Source of the DNA: Lachnospiraceae bacterium
GTDB lineage: Bacteria > Bacillota > Clostridia > Lachnospirales > Lachnospiraceae
NCBI GenBank assembly: GCA_017441825.1
Contig: JAFRVD010000003.1
Span: 1-64,000 of the forward strand
Length of the DNA stretch: 64,000 nucleotides
Direction of reading: 5' to 3'
Every line of letters starts with the position of its first letter. The first letter of the stretch is position 1. Made by a program: the position numbers and the translations under genes. The notes under the pieces are model-generated. The model searched no databases. It was not told where the DNA came from and saw only the letters and a list, made by a program, of their open reading frames with translations. This document shows positions 42,392-51,105 of this stretch, piece after piece.

Positions 42392-43875
42392 GTTTCTGCC
42401 TGAATTTCCCGCTGTTTCTGATCGTGCTTTCGCTTATTTCGGCTGTTCTTTGCATTATCCTGCCCGGGAAGGCCGCGCGGTACGTCGCGCTGTCCTTAGC
42501 GCTTCTCTCCGCAGTCCTCAACGCGGTCATCCTGTTTTACGTGTACCCGAGAAACATCTCCGTCACGTATCTTATGGGCCACTATCCCCATCCGTGGGGC
42601 AATGAGCTTCGGATCAGTGCGATGGAAGCCCTGTTTTCGTCCGCTTTTTCCGCGATCCTGGTCCTCTGCCTTTTAGGCGGCTCGGCGCAGCTTCGCGAAA
42701 AGGTGCAGGCAGAATTAAGTCCGTACTTTTATGTGATGACCTGCCTTATTCAGGCGGCGCTCCTTGCGCTGGTCTATACCAACGACGTCTTCACGGGGTA
42801 CGTCTTCATTGAGATCTGCACCCTGTCCTCCTGCGGCATCCTGATGATCCGCAAAAACGGGCGGACCACCCTGGCCTCCGTCCGGTACATGATCTTCAGC
42901 CTGGTGGGCTCCGGTCTGTTCCTGTTCGGTGTGATCTTCCTGTACAACATTACGGGCGAGCTCCTGATGCCGAACATCCGGGCAGCGGTGCTTACACTGT
43001 GGACGTCCGGTGAATACAAGGTCCCGCTCCTCACGGCCATGTGCCTCATGACGCTGGGCCTAAGCATCAAGTCCGGCCTGTTCCCGTTCCACATCTGGAT
43101 GGCGGACACATACGGCACGGCCATTCCCGGCGCCTCGGCCATCCTGTCCGGCCTGATCTCGAAGGGTTATATCTTCTTCCTGATCAAGCTGATCTTTGAC
43201 GTATTCGGCGTCGACGTCTTCTACGCCTCCGGCATCCACAACGTGCTGTTCGTGTTTGGCGTCATCGGGATCATCATCGGATCCGTGAGCGCGATCCGGG
43301 AAAACAACATCCTCCGGATGATCGCGTTCTCCTCCGCAGCGCAGATCGGCTATGTCTACATGGGCATCGGCATGTCCGCAGGAGCAGGCATCACAGCGGC
43401 GCTGTTCCAGATGCTTACGCACGCAGCCACCAAGCCTGCGCTGTTCCTTTCCGCGGGTACGATGACCAACGCGATGGGGAACGCGAAGAAGTTCCGGAAC
43501 CTGCAGGGCGCGGGCTACGTGACCCCGGTCGCAGGCCTGGCGTTTACCTTTGAGTCCTTCAGTATGATCGGCGTGCCGCTTACCATGGGCTTTATGTGCA
43601 AGTACCTGTTCGGTACGGCTGCGTTCGAGGCGGCGCCGCTCAAAATGATACCGACGCTCATAGCGCTCTCGGTCTCCACCATCTTAAATACGATGTATTT
43701 CAGCCGGACGGTCATCAGGATCTACCGGCATCCGATCGCGAACGGGCACGAACGGGAGAAGACCCGGGTGAGCTATGCGCTCGCTGCAGTTGTGTTTATA
43801 GTGGTCAACCTGTTCTTCGGGGTCTTCGGAAAATCCTTCATCGACGCACTCGGAAACTGCGTCACCATCTTCTGA
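42388..43875 (+). CDS. Antiporter-like subunit 1 (MrpD/NuoN family)
   Basis: The 495-residue protein has about 14 predicted helices. The proton-translocation core includes Lys-containing helices near KSGLFPFHIWMADTYGTAIPGASAILSGL (about 228-256) and an HAATKPALFLSAG helix (about 350). It resembles MrpD or NuoM/N proton-conducting subunits and is the first of four such genes in a row. Confidence 0.9.
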   Translation: MSFCLNFPLFLIVLSLISAVLCIILPGKAARYVALSLALLSAVLNAVILFYVYPRNISVTYLMGHYPHPWGNELRISAMEALFSSAFSAILVLCLLGGSAQLREKVQAELSPYFYVMTCLIQAALLALVYTNDVFTGYVFIEICTLSSCGILMIRKNGRTTLASVRYMIFSLVGSGLFLFGVIFLYNITGELLMPNIRAAVLTLWTSGEYKVPLLTAMCLMTLGLSIKSGLFPFHIWMADTYGTAIPGASAILSGLISKGYIFFLIKLIFDVFGVDVFYASGIHNVLFVFGVIGIIIGSVSAIRENNILRMIAFSSAAQIGYVYMGIGMSAGAGITAALFQMLTHAATKPALFLSAGTMTNAMGNAKKFRNLQGAGYVTPVAGLAFTFESFSMIGVPLTMGFMCKYLFGTAAFEAAPLKMIPTLIALSVSTILNTMYFSRTVIRIYRHPIANGHEREKTRVSYALAAVVFIVVNLFFGVFGKSFIDALGNCVTIF

Positions 43876-43888
43876 CGAGGTGAATCAC

Positions 43889-45460
43889 ATGCGTGTACTC
43901 ATGCTTTCAGTCATTCTGCTGCCGGTACTTGCCGGCGTCCTGATACCGGTGGTCAAAAGTCCGGACCGAAAGCTCCGGCAGGGTCTGCTTCTTGCGGTCC
44001 TGATTATAGAAGCTTTAATGGTCACCGTGCTCCTCTTCCGGGACACGCCCGAGGTCCGGCTTTTTTCGATGACGGAAAAGCTTACGGTTTCCGTGAACGC
44101 GGACCCTGTGTCAAGGGTGTTCATGGCGATCGCTGTATACGGGTATCTCCTGGCAGGCATCTTTGCGTTTAAGTACCTCGACAGATCTGAAGAGGAAGGC
44201 TCGTTTCCGGAGGGTACCTTCTGGCGGTTTTTCCTTCTGTCCCAGGGCGCGCTCATGGGCATGGACCTTTCCGCGAACCTGATCTCCATGTACTTCTTCT
44301 TTGAGATGATCACGCTGCTTTCGATGCCGATGGTCCTTTACGAACGCACGCAGGAGTCCGTCTCCGCGGCGCTCCGCTACCTGTTTTATTCGATCGCCGG
44401 CGCGTTCCTTGCGCTTCTCGCGATCTTCTTCCTGTACCGCTACTCCGTAACGCTCGATTTTGCAAAGGGCGGGAATTTGGACCCGGCAAAGGTCGCAGGC
44501 CACGAAACGCTCCTTCGGGTGGTGTTCTTCTTAGGCTTCTTAGGCTTTGGCGCCAAGGCCGGCCTCTACCCCCTGCACGGGTGGCTCCCCGCGGCACACC
44601 CGGTGGCGCCGGCGCCGGCATCGGCGGTATTATCCGGCGTGATCGCAAAGGCCGGCGTACTCGCGATCGTCCGGCTGCTGTACTTTTCGATCGGGACGTC
44701 ATTCCTTTCAGGTTCCTGGGTGCAGACCGCGCTCCTTTCGGTCTCTCTCCTCACCGTCTTCATGGGCTCCATGATGGCGTACCGGGAGAAGGTGCTCAAG
44801 AAGAGGCTCGCGTATTCCACGGTCTCCCAGATCTCCTACGCGCTGTTCGGACTGTTCCTCATGAATGCGGACGGCATTACGGGCGGATTCATGCAGGTCC
44901 TGTTCCACGCAGCGGCTAAGTGCTGCCTATTCCTTTCGGCCGGCAGCATCATCTACCTTACCGGCTTCCATAACGTTACGGAGCTCACGGGGATCGGGAA
45001 AAGGCTCCCGAAAACGATGCTCGCGTTCACGTTCGCGGGGCTTTCGCTGATCGGCATCCCACCGTTTGCGGGCTTCGTTTCCAAGTGGTATCTGGCAGCA
45101 GGGTCGCTCGATTCCGGCATTTCATTCCTCAGCTGGTTCGGTCCGGTGATCCTGCTCGTTTCCGCGCTGCTGACCGCAGGCTATCTCCTGCCGATCACCG
45201 TAGACGGGTTCTTTCCGGGACTCGGGAAGAAGGTGCACGGCGGGGCGGACGCGGAAGGTACCGGAGAAGGGAGCAGCGCACATGACGGCGGGGAAAACGC
45301 CCATGCTGCTGCCCCGAAGGCCCAGGCGAGCATCTCAGAGGAAGGCGGCCTCCGCATGCTGGTGCCGCTCATCGTCCTCGCGGCGCTTACGCTGCTTTTA
45401 GGTCTCGGGTCCGGACTTTTCAAGGACTTTTTTGCGGGCATTGCAGCTTCCATGCTGTGA
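43889..45460 (+). CDS. Antiporter-like subunit 2 (MrpD/NuoM family)
   Basis: The 523-residue protein has about 14 helices with GFGAKAGLYPLHGWLPAAHP (about 214-233) and HAAAKCCLFLSAG (about 339). Near residues 450-490 a Gly/Ala/His/Glu-rich low-complexity loop interrupts the last helices. GAGGTG six bases before the ATG at 43889 favours this start over a GTG three codons earlier. Confidence 0.9.
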   Translation: MRVLMLSVILLPVLAGVLIPVVKSPDRKLRQGLLLAVLIIEALMVTVLLFRDTPEVRLFSMTEKLTVSVNADPVSRVFMAIAVYGYLLAGIFAFKYLDRSEEEGSFPEGTFWRFFLLSQGALMGMDLSANLISMYFFFEMITLLSMPMVLYERTQESVSAALRYLFYSIAGAFLALLAIFFLYRYSVTLDFAKGGNLDPAKVAGHETLLRVVFFLGFLGFGAKAGLYPLHGWLPAAHPVAPAPASAVLSGVIAKAGVLAIVRLLYFSIGTSFLSGSWVQTALLSVSLLTVFMGSMMAYREKVLKKRLAYSTVSQISYALFGLFLMNADGITGGFMQVLFHAAAKCCLFLSAGSIIYLTGFHNVTELTGIGKRLPKTMLAFTFAGLSLIGIPPFAGFVSKWYLAAGSLDSGISFLSWFGPVILLVSALLTAGYLLPITVDGFFPGLGKKVHGGADAEGTGEGSSAHDGGENAHAAAPKAQASISEEGGLRMLVPLIVLAALTLLLGLGSGLFKDFFAGIAASML

Positions 45461-45475
45461 TCCAGAAATCAGAAA

Positions 45476-45496
45476 CAGGCTCCCATGTGGAGCCTG
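45476..45496 (+). other. Intra-operon hairpin
   Basis: CAGGCTCC/GGAGCCTG, 8 bp with loop CATGT, lies in the 67-base gap between antiporter genes 2 and 3. It is the largest gap inside the operon. No T run follows, so it may act as an mRNA processing or stability site. Confidence 0.4.
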
Positions 45497-45527
45497 AACG
45501 TAACAAATGTAACCTGTTGGAGCTTTC

Positions 45528-46970
45528 ATGAGTGCAAAATGGCTGATCGCGGCCATCCTGTTCCCAATCGTGATGGGCGCGATGGTGCCGGTCTTCGGCA
45601 TCAAAACAAGAAAAGCCGTCCGGCTGTATACCGGGGCAGTAACGATCCTGACATCCGTCTTTACCTGGGTGCTGATCCTTACGGCCTCCGGGGAAGCATG
45701 CACGCTGATTGAATTCACCCACGTCTTCGTCTTCCAGCTGCAGTTTGACGGACTCGGCCGGTTCTTTGCGGGGATCGTCGCCACGCTGTGGCCGCTCACT
45801 GTCCTCTACGCCTTTGAGTATCTGAAGGACGATCCGCGCCAGCACGCGTTCTTCGCATTCTTCACGATCTCCTTCGGCGTGACGCTGGGCATCACGATGT
45901 CCGGCGATATCTTCACGCTCTACTGCTTCTACGAGCTCCTCACGCTGTCCACGGCGCCGCTTATCATGCACACGGACACGAAAGCCGCCGGCCGTGCGGC
46001 ACGGACCTATTTCCTGTTTTCCATAGGCGGTGCGGCGGTCGCGCTGCTGCCCGTTCTGTACCTGACGACCGGGGCGGACGCGCGCTATTCGGACACCGTG
46101 AACCGTGTGTTCTATGTACTCGGATTCTTCGGTTTTGGCGTGAAGGCCGCCGTCTGCCCGCTGCACCGCTGGCTCCCGAAGGCGTCTGTGGCGCCCACGC
46201 CGGTCACGGCACTTTTACACGCAGTTGCCGTCGTGAAGTCGGGCGTATTCGCGATCATCCGCCTCACCTGGTGCAGCTTCGACCCGGAGCTTATAGCCGG
46301 GACTTTCGCACAGCTCATACCGTTGTGCTTCATCTTTGCGACCATTCTGTACGGGTCCATTAAGTCCGTCCGGGAACCGCACTGGAAGCGGCGGCTCGCC
46401 TACTCCACTGTGTCCAATCTGTCCTATATCCTCTTTGGTGTGCTGCTCCTGACCCCTGCGGGTCTCCGCGGCGGTCTCCTGCACATGGCCTTCCACGCGG
46501 AGATCAAGATCCTTGCGTTCTTTGCGGCGGGCGCCGTGATGTACGTCTCCGGCCGCGAGTACATCTCCGAGCTTTCCGGCCTCGGAAAGCGGATGCCGGT
46601 GACCTGCGCCTGCTTTACCTGTGCGGCGCTGGCGCTCACCGGGATCCCGCCCTTCGCGGGTTTTATCAGCAAGTGGAACCTGCTTACGGCTGCGGCGGAC
46701 GCCGGGACGGCGCTTGCTTACATCGGCGCGGGGGCGATCCTTACGTCTGCTCTCCTCACGGCCATTTATATGTTTACAACGGTACGCCGGATGTACTTCC
46801 CGGAGCAGGGCGCGGAAGATACCGCGCTGTCCGAGGTGCATGAAGCCGGGTGGATGATGTGGGTGCCGATGGCGATCCTCGCCGTTTCAACGCTTGTGAC
46901 CGGCCTGTTCGGCGGGAAGATCATAGACGCTCTGGACGGGATCATTTCGGGCCTCAGCCGCTGGATGTAG
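45528..46970 (+). CDS. Antiporter-like subunit 3 (MrpD/NuoN family)
   Basis: The 480-residue protein has about 14 helices with FGVKAAVCPLHRWLPKASVAP (about 202-222) and HAEIKILAFFAAG (about 322). The Glu in the helix-5 region (FYELLTLSTAPL) matches the conserved acidic residue of antiporter-like subunits. GGAGC precedes the ATG. It appears to be a diverged paralogue of subunits 1 and 2. Confidence 0.9.
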   Translation: MSAKWLIAAILFPIVMGAMVPVFGIKTRKAVRLYTGAVTILTSVFTWVLILTASGEACTLIEFTHVFVFQLQFDGLGRFFAGIVATLWPLTVLYAFEYLKDDPRQHAFFAFFTISFGVTLGITMSGDIFTLYCFYELLTLSTAPLIMHTDTKAAGRAARTYFLFSIGGAAVALLPVLYLTTGADARYSDTVNRVFYVLGFFGFGVKAAVCPLHRWLPKASVAPTPVTALLHAVAVVKSGVFAIIRLTWCSFDPELIAGTFAQLIPLCFIFATILYGSIKSVREPHWKRRLAYSTVSNLSYILFGVLLLTPAGLRGGLLHMAFHAEIKILAFFAAGAVMYVSGREYISELSGLGKRMPVTCACFTCAALALTGIPPFAGFISKWNLLTAAADAGTALAYIGAGAILTSALLTAIYMFTTVRRMYFPEQGAEDTALSEVHEAGWMMWVPMAILAVSTLVTGLFGGKIIDALDGIISGLSRWM

Positions 46971-46986
46971 AAAGGAGGACGAAAGA

Positions 46987-49197
46987 ATGCTTTATCTGAT
47001 CGGACTTCCTCTTCTGGCAGCGGTTGTTGGTTGGTTTATGGGAAAGCGCTCTCCGGCGGCGTACTATTGGACCGCGCTTGTGACGGTGATCCTCGAGTTT
47101 GGGATCAGCGTAGCGTTGTGCTTTACGGAGACGAGGGATCTGATGCTTCCGGGGATCCTGGACCTTGGGCTGCACCTTACGATGGACGGGTTCCGGCATA
47201 TTTATACGGTCGTTATTTCATTCATGTGGATGATGACGATGATGCTGTCGAGGGATTATCTGGGGTTTGCCCCCTCATCCGGCCCCTGCGGGGCCACCTT
47301 CCTCCAGGGGGGGAAGGCTTTGGCTGAGGCCCATCATGGGCCGCACCCGAACACCGAGCGGTACTTTTTCTTTACGTTGATGACGCTTTCCGCGACGATG
47401 GGCGTCTTCCTTTCCGCGGACCTGTTTACGGCACTCGTGTTCTTTGAGGTAATGTCGTTTACGTCGTTCCCCTGGGTCATCCAGGAGGAGACGGAGGGGG
47501 CGATCCGTGCGGCCAATACGTATCTGGCCGTTGCGGTCATCGGCGGGCTGGCGGCCCTCATGGGGCTCTACCTCCTGCAGCATGAGCTTGGGACGCTCGA
47601 GATCGCGCGGGTTTACGAGCTTGCGGCAGCCTCCGGGAAAAAAGGCTTGCTGTATACAGCAGGCGCCTGCATCCTTGTGGGCTTTGGCGCGAAGGCGGGC
47701 ATGTTCCCGCTCCACATCTGGCTCCCCAAAGCGCACCCCGTGGCGCCGGCGCCGGCCTCTGCGCTTCTGTCAGGCGTTCTGACGAAGGCCGGCGTCTTTG
47801 GCCTCATTATCCTGGCCGCCGAGGTCTTCCGCGACGACCCCGTCTGGGGTACGCTGATCCTGTCTTTAGGCGTGATCACGATGCTCCTCGGTGCGGTCCT
47901 CGCGCTCTTCAGCACGAATTTAAAGCGGACGCTCGCCTGCTCATCGATGTCCCAGATCGGCTTCATTCTGACCGGCTTCGGGACGATGGGCCTCTTAGGC
48001 CGCGAAAACGCGCTTGCGGCATCCGGCGCGCTCCTTCACATGGTGAACCATTCGCTGTTCAAGCTTGTGCTCTTCATGTGCGCCGGCGTGGTGTTCATGA
48101 ATACGGAAGCTTTGGAGCTCAACGAGATCCGCGGCTTCGGGCGGAAAAAGCCGCTGCTCAATGCACGCTTCCTGTTAGGTGCGGCGGGCATCGGCGGCAT
48201 CCCGGGCCTCTCGGGCTATATATCAAAAACGCTGCTCCATGAAGGGATCGTGGAGGCTGCGGCGGAATACGGTTTCCTGTTACATTGTACGGAATGGATC
48301 TTCCTCCTGTCCGGCGGTCTCACTCTCGCGTACATGACGAAGCTCTACGTCTGCCTGTTCATTGAAAAGGGGCAGTTCGAAGAAAAGACCCGGTACATGG
48401 GGCCGATGAGCATTTTTGCCCTTTGTGCATCCGCTCTGATCATCCCGGTACTGGGGCTTTTCCCGAACCTCACGATGGCGCGGATCGCGAACGCGGGCCG
48501 CGGCTTTTTCCGCGGAGAAGCCATAGAGCACGTGCTCCACTGGTTCTCTTTGGAAAACCTGAAAGGCGCGGGAATCTCCGTGGCGGTTGGCGCTTTGGTG
48601 TATTTCCTCATTGTCCGGAGACTAATGATCCGGGATGGAAAATACGTGGACCTCTGGCCGAAACGGCTTGACCTTGAGGAACGGATCTACCGGCCGGTGC
48701 TCCTGACGATCCTCCCCGGGGCGTTCGGATGGATCGCCGCGGTGTTCGGTGAAAACAAGCTGACAGGCTGGCTCGGTAAGCAAATGCTTCGCGCGGGCGA
48801 AGCAGTGAGCGCGCTTTTCGGAGAAAACGTCGTTACGGCGCGGATCGCGCAGGGTGTTTTCCGGACCGGCAGCGTACTTGCGCATGCATTTTCGGATATG
48901 ACGGACGGCATCGTCTGGTTCTTACAGCGGACTGTCTTTAAGCAGGACGACCGGAACTTTGAGGAGCGGATCAACAAGACCATTATCTACAAGCTGGGAG
49001 AAAGCGTCGACCGGCGCTTCGCGAAGCGCGGGATCACCTCAAAGGACGATCACTATTTTGCGCAGCTGTTTGAGCGGATCCGGCTGAGCATTGAGCAGGG
49101 TACGCATCAGCTTACGGATACGATGTCCTTCGCTCTCCTCATGCTTTGCGTTGCCATCTGCGCGGTTTTGGTTTATATTTTTATTATTCGGAACTAA
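46987..49197 (+). CDS. Antiporter-like subunit 4, NuoL/MrpA-N-like, with in-frame repeat insertion
   Basis: The 736-residue protein is the longest subunit: about 14 core helices, then a NuoL-like extension with extra helices from about 500 and a final helix at 715-735. FFEVMSFTSFPWVI (conserved Glu, about 157) and GFGAKAGMFPLHIWLPKAHP (about 231-250) mark the core. Residues 96-114 (PSSGPCGATFLQGGKALAE) are encoded by a palindromic repeat at 47270-47320 that lies in a loop between two helices without breaking the frame. AAAGGAGG precedes the ATG. Last gene of the antiporter module. Confidence 0.9.
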   Translation: MLYLIGLPLLAAVVGWFMGKRSPAAYYWTALVTVILEFGISVALCFTETRDLMLPGILDLGLHLTMDGFRHIYTVVISFMWMMTMMLSRDYLGFAPSSGPCGATFLQGGKALAEAHHGPHPNTERYFFFTLMTLSATMGVFLSADLFTALVFFEVMSFTSFPWVIQEETEGAIRAANTYLAVAVIGGLAALMGLYLLQHELGTLEIARVYELAAASGKKGLLYTAGACILVGFGAKAGMFPLHIWLPKAHPVAPAPASALLSGVLTKAGVFGLIILAAEVFRDDPVWGTLILSLGVITMLLGAVLALFSTNLKRTLACSSMSQIGFILTGFGTMGLLGRENALAASGALLHMVNHSLFKLVLFMCAGVVFMNTEALELNEIRGFGRKKPLLNARFLLGAAGIGGIPGLSGYISKTLLHEGIVEAAAEYGFLLHCTEWIFLLSGGLTLAYMTKLYVCLFIEKGQFEEKTRYMGPMSIFALCASALIIPVLGLFPNLTMARIANAGRGFFRGEAIEHVLHWFSLENLKGAGISVAVGALVYFLIVRRLMIRDGKYVDLWPKRLDLEERIYRPVLLTILPGAFGWIAAVFGENKLTGWLGKQMLRAGEAVSALFGENVVTARIAQGVFRTGSVLAHAFSDMTDGIVWFLQRTVFKQDDRNFEERINKTIIYKLGESVDRRFAKRGITSKDDHYFAQLFERIRLSIEQGTHQLTDTMSFALLMLCVAICAVLVYIFIIRN
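47270..47320. repeat. Palindromic repeat copy B, inside an antiporter gene
   Basis: CCCCCTCATCCG, a GGCCCC/GGGGCC hairpin, CCACCTTCC, a second CC-rich/GG-rich hairpin and GGGGAAGGCTT follow the same plan as copy A (11523-11575). Here the element is translated as about 18 residues of the 736-residue subunit. Confidence 0.8.
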
Positions 49198-49209
49198 AAG
49201 GAGGATACT

Positions 49210-49482
49210 ATGTCACGCATCATTATCACCGTAGTTGGCAAGGACACGGTTGGCATCATCGCTAAGGTCTGTACGTATCTCGCGCAGAATAAGGTCAATA
49301 TCCTGGACATCAGCCAGACCATCGTTCAGGAGTTTTTCAACATGATCATGGTGGCGGACCCGTCCCGCAGCGACCTCGGATTTGGGGAGATCGCAGACGA
49401 TCTCAAGGCGCTCGGAGAGGAGATCGGCGTGGTGATCAGCTGCCAGCGCGAAGAGATCTTTGAGTCCATGCACAGGATATGA
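49210..49482 (+). CDS. ACT-domain regulatory protein (UPF0237)
   Basis: The 90-residue protein is one ACT domain, beginning RIIITVVGKDTVGIIAKV (3-20) with the ligand-loop GKDTVGI. Members of this family (GcvR-like) are always found beside the PFL protein. The ligand is unknown. AAGGAGG precedes the ATG, 12 bases after the antiporter operon, so co-transcription is possible. Confidence 0.93.
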   Translation: MSRIIITVVGKDTVGIIAKVCTYLAQNKVNILDISQTIVQEFFNMIMVADPSRSDLGFGEIADDLKALGEEIGVVISCQREEIFESMHRI

Positions 49483-49495
49483 CGGAGGGCCTTAG

Positions 49496-50860
49496 ATGAT
49501 CACTCCTTTTGAAGTCATAGAAACAAATCAGATGATCGGCCAGGAAAAGCTGGACGTGCGCACCATCACGATGGGCATCAGCCTCCTGGACTGCATAGAC
49601 AGCGACCCGGCGCGCTTAAACCGGAAGATCTACGACAAGATCACGAGGCTCGCGCGTGACCTTGTGTCCACCGGCGATGAAATTGCGAAGGAATTCGGGA
49701 TTCCTGTAGTAAATAAACGGATCAGTGTGACACCCATCGGGATCGTGGGTGCCGCGGCGCTTAAGACGCCTGCGGAATTCGCGGAAGTCGCGCGGACTTT
49801 GGACCGGGCGGCCCGTGAAGTGGGCGTGAATTTCATCGGCGGGTATTCCGCGCTGGTTTCGAAGGGCATGACGCCCGCGGAAAGGAACCTGATCCTGTCG
49901 CTTCCGGAAGCGCTGTCCACTACAGAGCGCGTGTGCGCCTCCGTCAACGTGGGCTCGACCCGCACCGGTATCGATATGGACGCCGTCATGATGATGGGCG
50001 AGGCCGTCAAGCTGACGGCGGAGGCCACCAAAGGCGACGATTGCCTGGGCTGCGCGAAGCTTGTAGTGTTCTGCAACGCGCCGGACGACAACCCGTTCAT
50101 GGCAGGCGCGTTCCACGGTGTGACCGAGGGCGACGCCGTGATCAACGTGGGTGTCAGCGGACCCGGCGTCGTGAAGCGGGCGCTTGAAAAAGTGCACGGG
50201 AAAGATTTTGAAGTGCTTTGCGAGACGGTCAAGAAGACGGCCTTTAAGGTGACGCGCGCGGGGCAATTAGTCGCGCACGAAGCGGCCAGAAGGTTGGGCG
50301 TACCGTTCGGGATCGTGGACCTATCACTTGCGCCGACCCCGGCGGTGGGCGACAGCGTGGCGGAGATCCTGGAGGAGATGGGCCTGGATTCTGTAGGCGC
50401 TCCGGGGACGACCCTGGCGCTCGCGCTTCTCAATGACCAGGTGAAGAAGGGCGGCGTGATGGCGTCCTCTTATGTGGGCGGCTTAAGCGGCGCGTTCATC
50501 CCGGTCAGTGAAGATCACGGGATGATCGAAGCGGTTGAAAAAGGTCTCCTGACCATAGAAAAGCTGGAGGCGATGACGTGCGTATGCTCGGTGGGGCTCG
50601 ATATGATCGCGGTGCCGGGGACAACGTCGGCGGAGACCATTGCCGGCATAATTGCAGACGAAGCGGCCATCGGCATGATCAACCAGAAGACCACGGCGGT
50701 CCGTGTGATACCGGCCATCGGAAAGGACGTGGGCGACCACATCCACTTTGGCGGACTTTTGGGCGAGGCGCCGGTCATGCCGGTAAACACGGCTTCCTGT
50801 GCGGAGTTCGTGCGGCGCGGCGGGCGGATCCCCGCACCCATACACAGCTTTAAGAACTGA
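49496..50860 (+). CDS. PFL family protein (UPF0210)
   Basis: The 454-residue cytoplasmic protein matches the UPF0210/DUF711 family, related in fold to glycyl-radical enzymes such as pyruvate formate-lyase. [14 protein letters not shown] (about 151-164) and [19 protein letters not shown] (near the end) are typical. No glycyl-radical RVxG motif is seen, so radical activity is not supported. It follows the ACT gene by 13 bases, a pairing kept across bacteria. Confidence 0.92.
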   Translation: MITPFEVIETNQMIGQEKLDVRTITMGISLLDCIDSDPARLNRKIYDKITRLARDLVSTGDEIAKEFGIPVVNKRISVTPIGIVGAAALKTPAEFAEVARTLDRAAREVGVNFIGGYSALVSKGMTPAERNLILSLPEALSTTERVCASVNVGSTRTGIDMDAVMMMGEAVKLTAEATKGDDCLGCAKLVVFCNAPDDNPFMAGAFHGVTEGDAVINVGVSGPGVVKRALEKVHGKDFEVLCETVKKTAFKVTRAGQLVAHEAARRLGVPFGIVDLSLAPTPAVGDSVAEILEEMGLDSVGAPGTTLALALLNDQVKKGGVMASSYVGGLSGAFIPVSEDHGMIEAVEKGLLTIEKLEAMTCVCSVGLDMIAVPGTTSAETIAGIIADEAAIGMINQKTTAVRVIPAIGKDVGDHIHFGGLLGEAPVMPVNTASCAEFVRRGGRIPAPIHSFKN

Positions 50861-50866
50861 AAACGA

Positions 50867-50900
50867 AAGCAGGGCTGCCGCATTCGCGGCAGCCCTGCTT
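50867..50900 (+). terminator. Strong hairpin after the PFL gene
   Basis: A perfect 15-bp AAGCAGGGCTGCCGC/GCGGCAGCCCTGCTT stem with loop ATTC starts 7 bases after the PFL stop. The T run is short. It may serve both strands, since the tRNA-Cys transcript reads toward it. Confidence 0.75.
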
Positions 50901-50929
50901 CATAAAGAACAGCGGTTTCTGTCAATCAG

Positions 50930-51000
50930 AGGCGTCAGCCGGAGTTGAACCGGCGATCAGGGTGGTGCAGACCCACGCCTTACCACTTGGCTATGACGCC
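50930..51000 (-). tRNA. tRNA-Cys (anticodon GCA)
   Basis: The minus strand gives a 71-nt cloverleaf: acceptor GGCGTCA/TGACGCC with discriminator U73 (a Cys identity element), D arm GCC/GGC, and T arm GCCGG/CCGGC with TTCAACT. The anticodon loop reads CTGCACC, so the anticodon is GCA, but positions 37 and 38 are C and C where A is normal. The top pair of the anticodon stem is a T/T mismatch. Confidence 0.9.
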
Positions 51001-51054
51001 CTGAGGCGCTTTTCGGCGTCCCATAGCGCGGTACCGGCCCGCGCCACAAAGCAT

Positions 51055-51083
51055 ATAATACAGCATAAACAGGATAATTGCAA
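51055..51083 (-). promoter_or_regulatory. Promoter of tRNA-Cys
   Basis: On the minus strand TTGCAA (51078-51083) is 17 bases before TATTAT (51055-51060). It shares the word ACTTGCAATT with the ABC-F promoter. It overlaps the upstream region of the MATE gene. Confidence 0.65.
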
Positions 51084-51105
51084 GTGTTTTTTGTGAGAAT
51101 GGAGG

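Noticed and set aside
39778..49197. Membrane-bound hydrogenase or complex I call
   Set aside because: No NuoB/C/D/H/I or NiFe hydrogenase gene is present; only the ion-translocating subunits are.
49496..50860. Active pyruvate formate-lyase
   Set aside because: There is no glycyl-radical motif and no activase gene; the protein belongs to the UPF0210 family paired with ACT.
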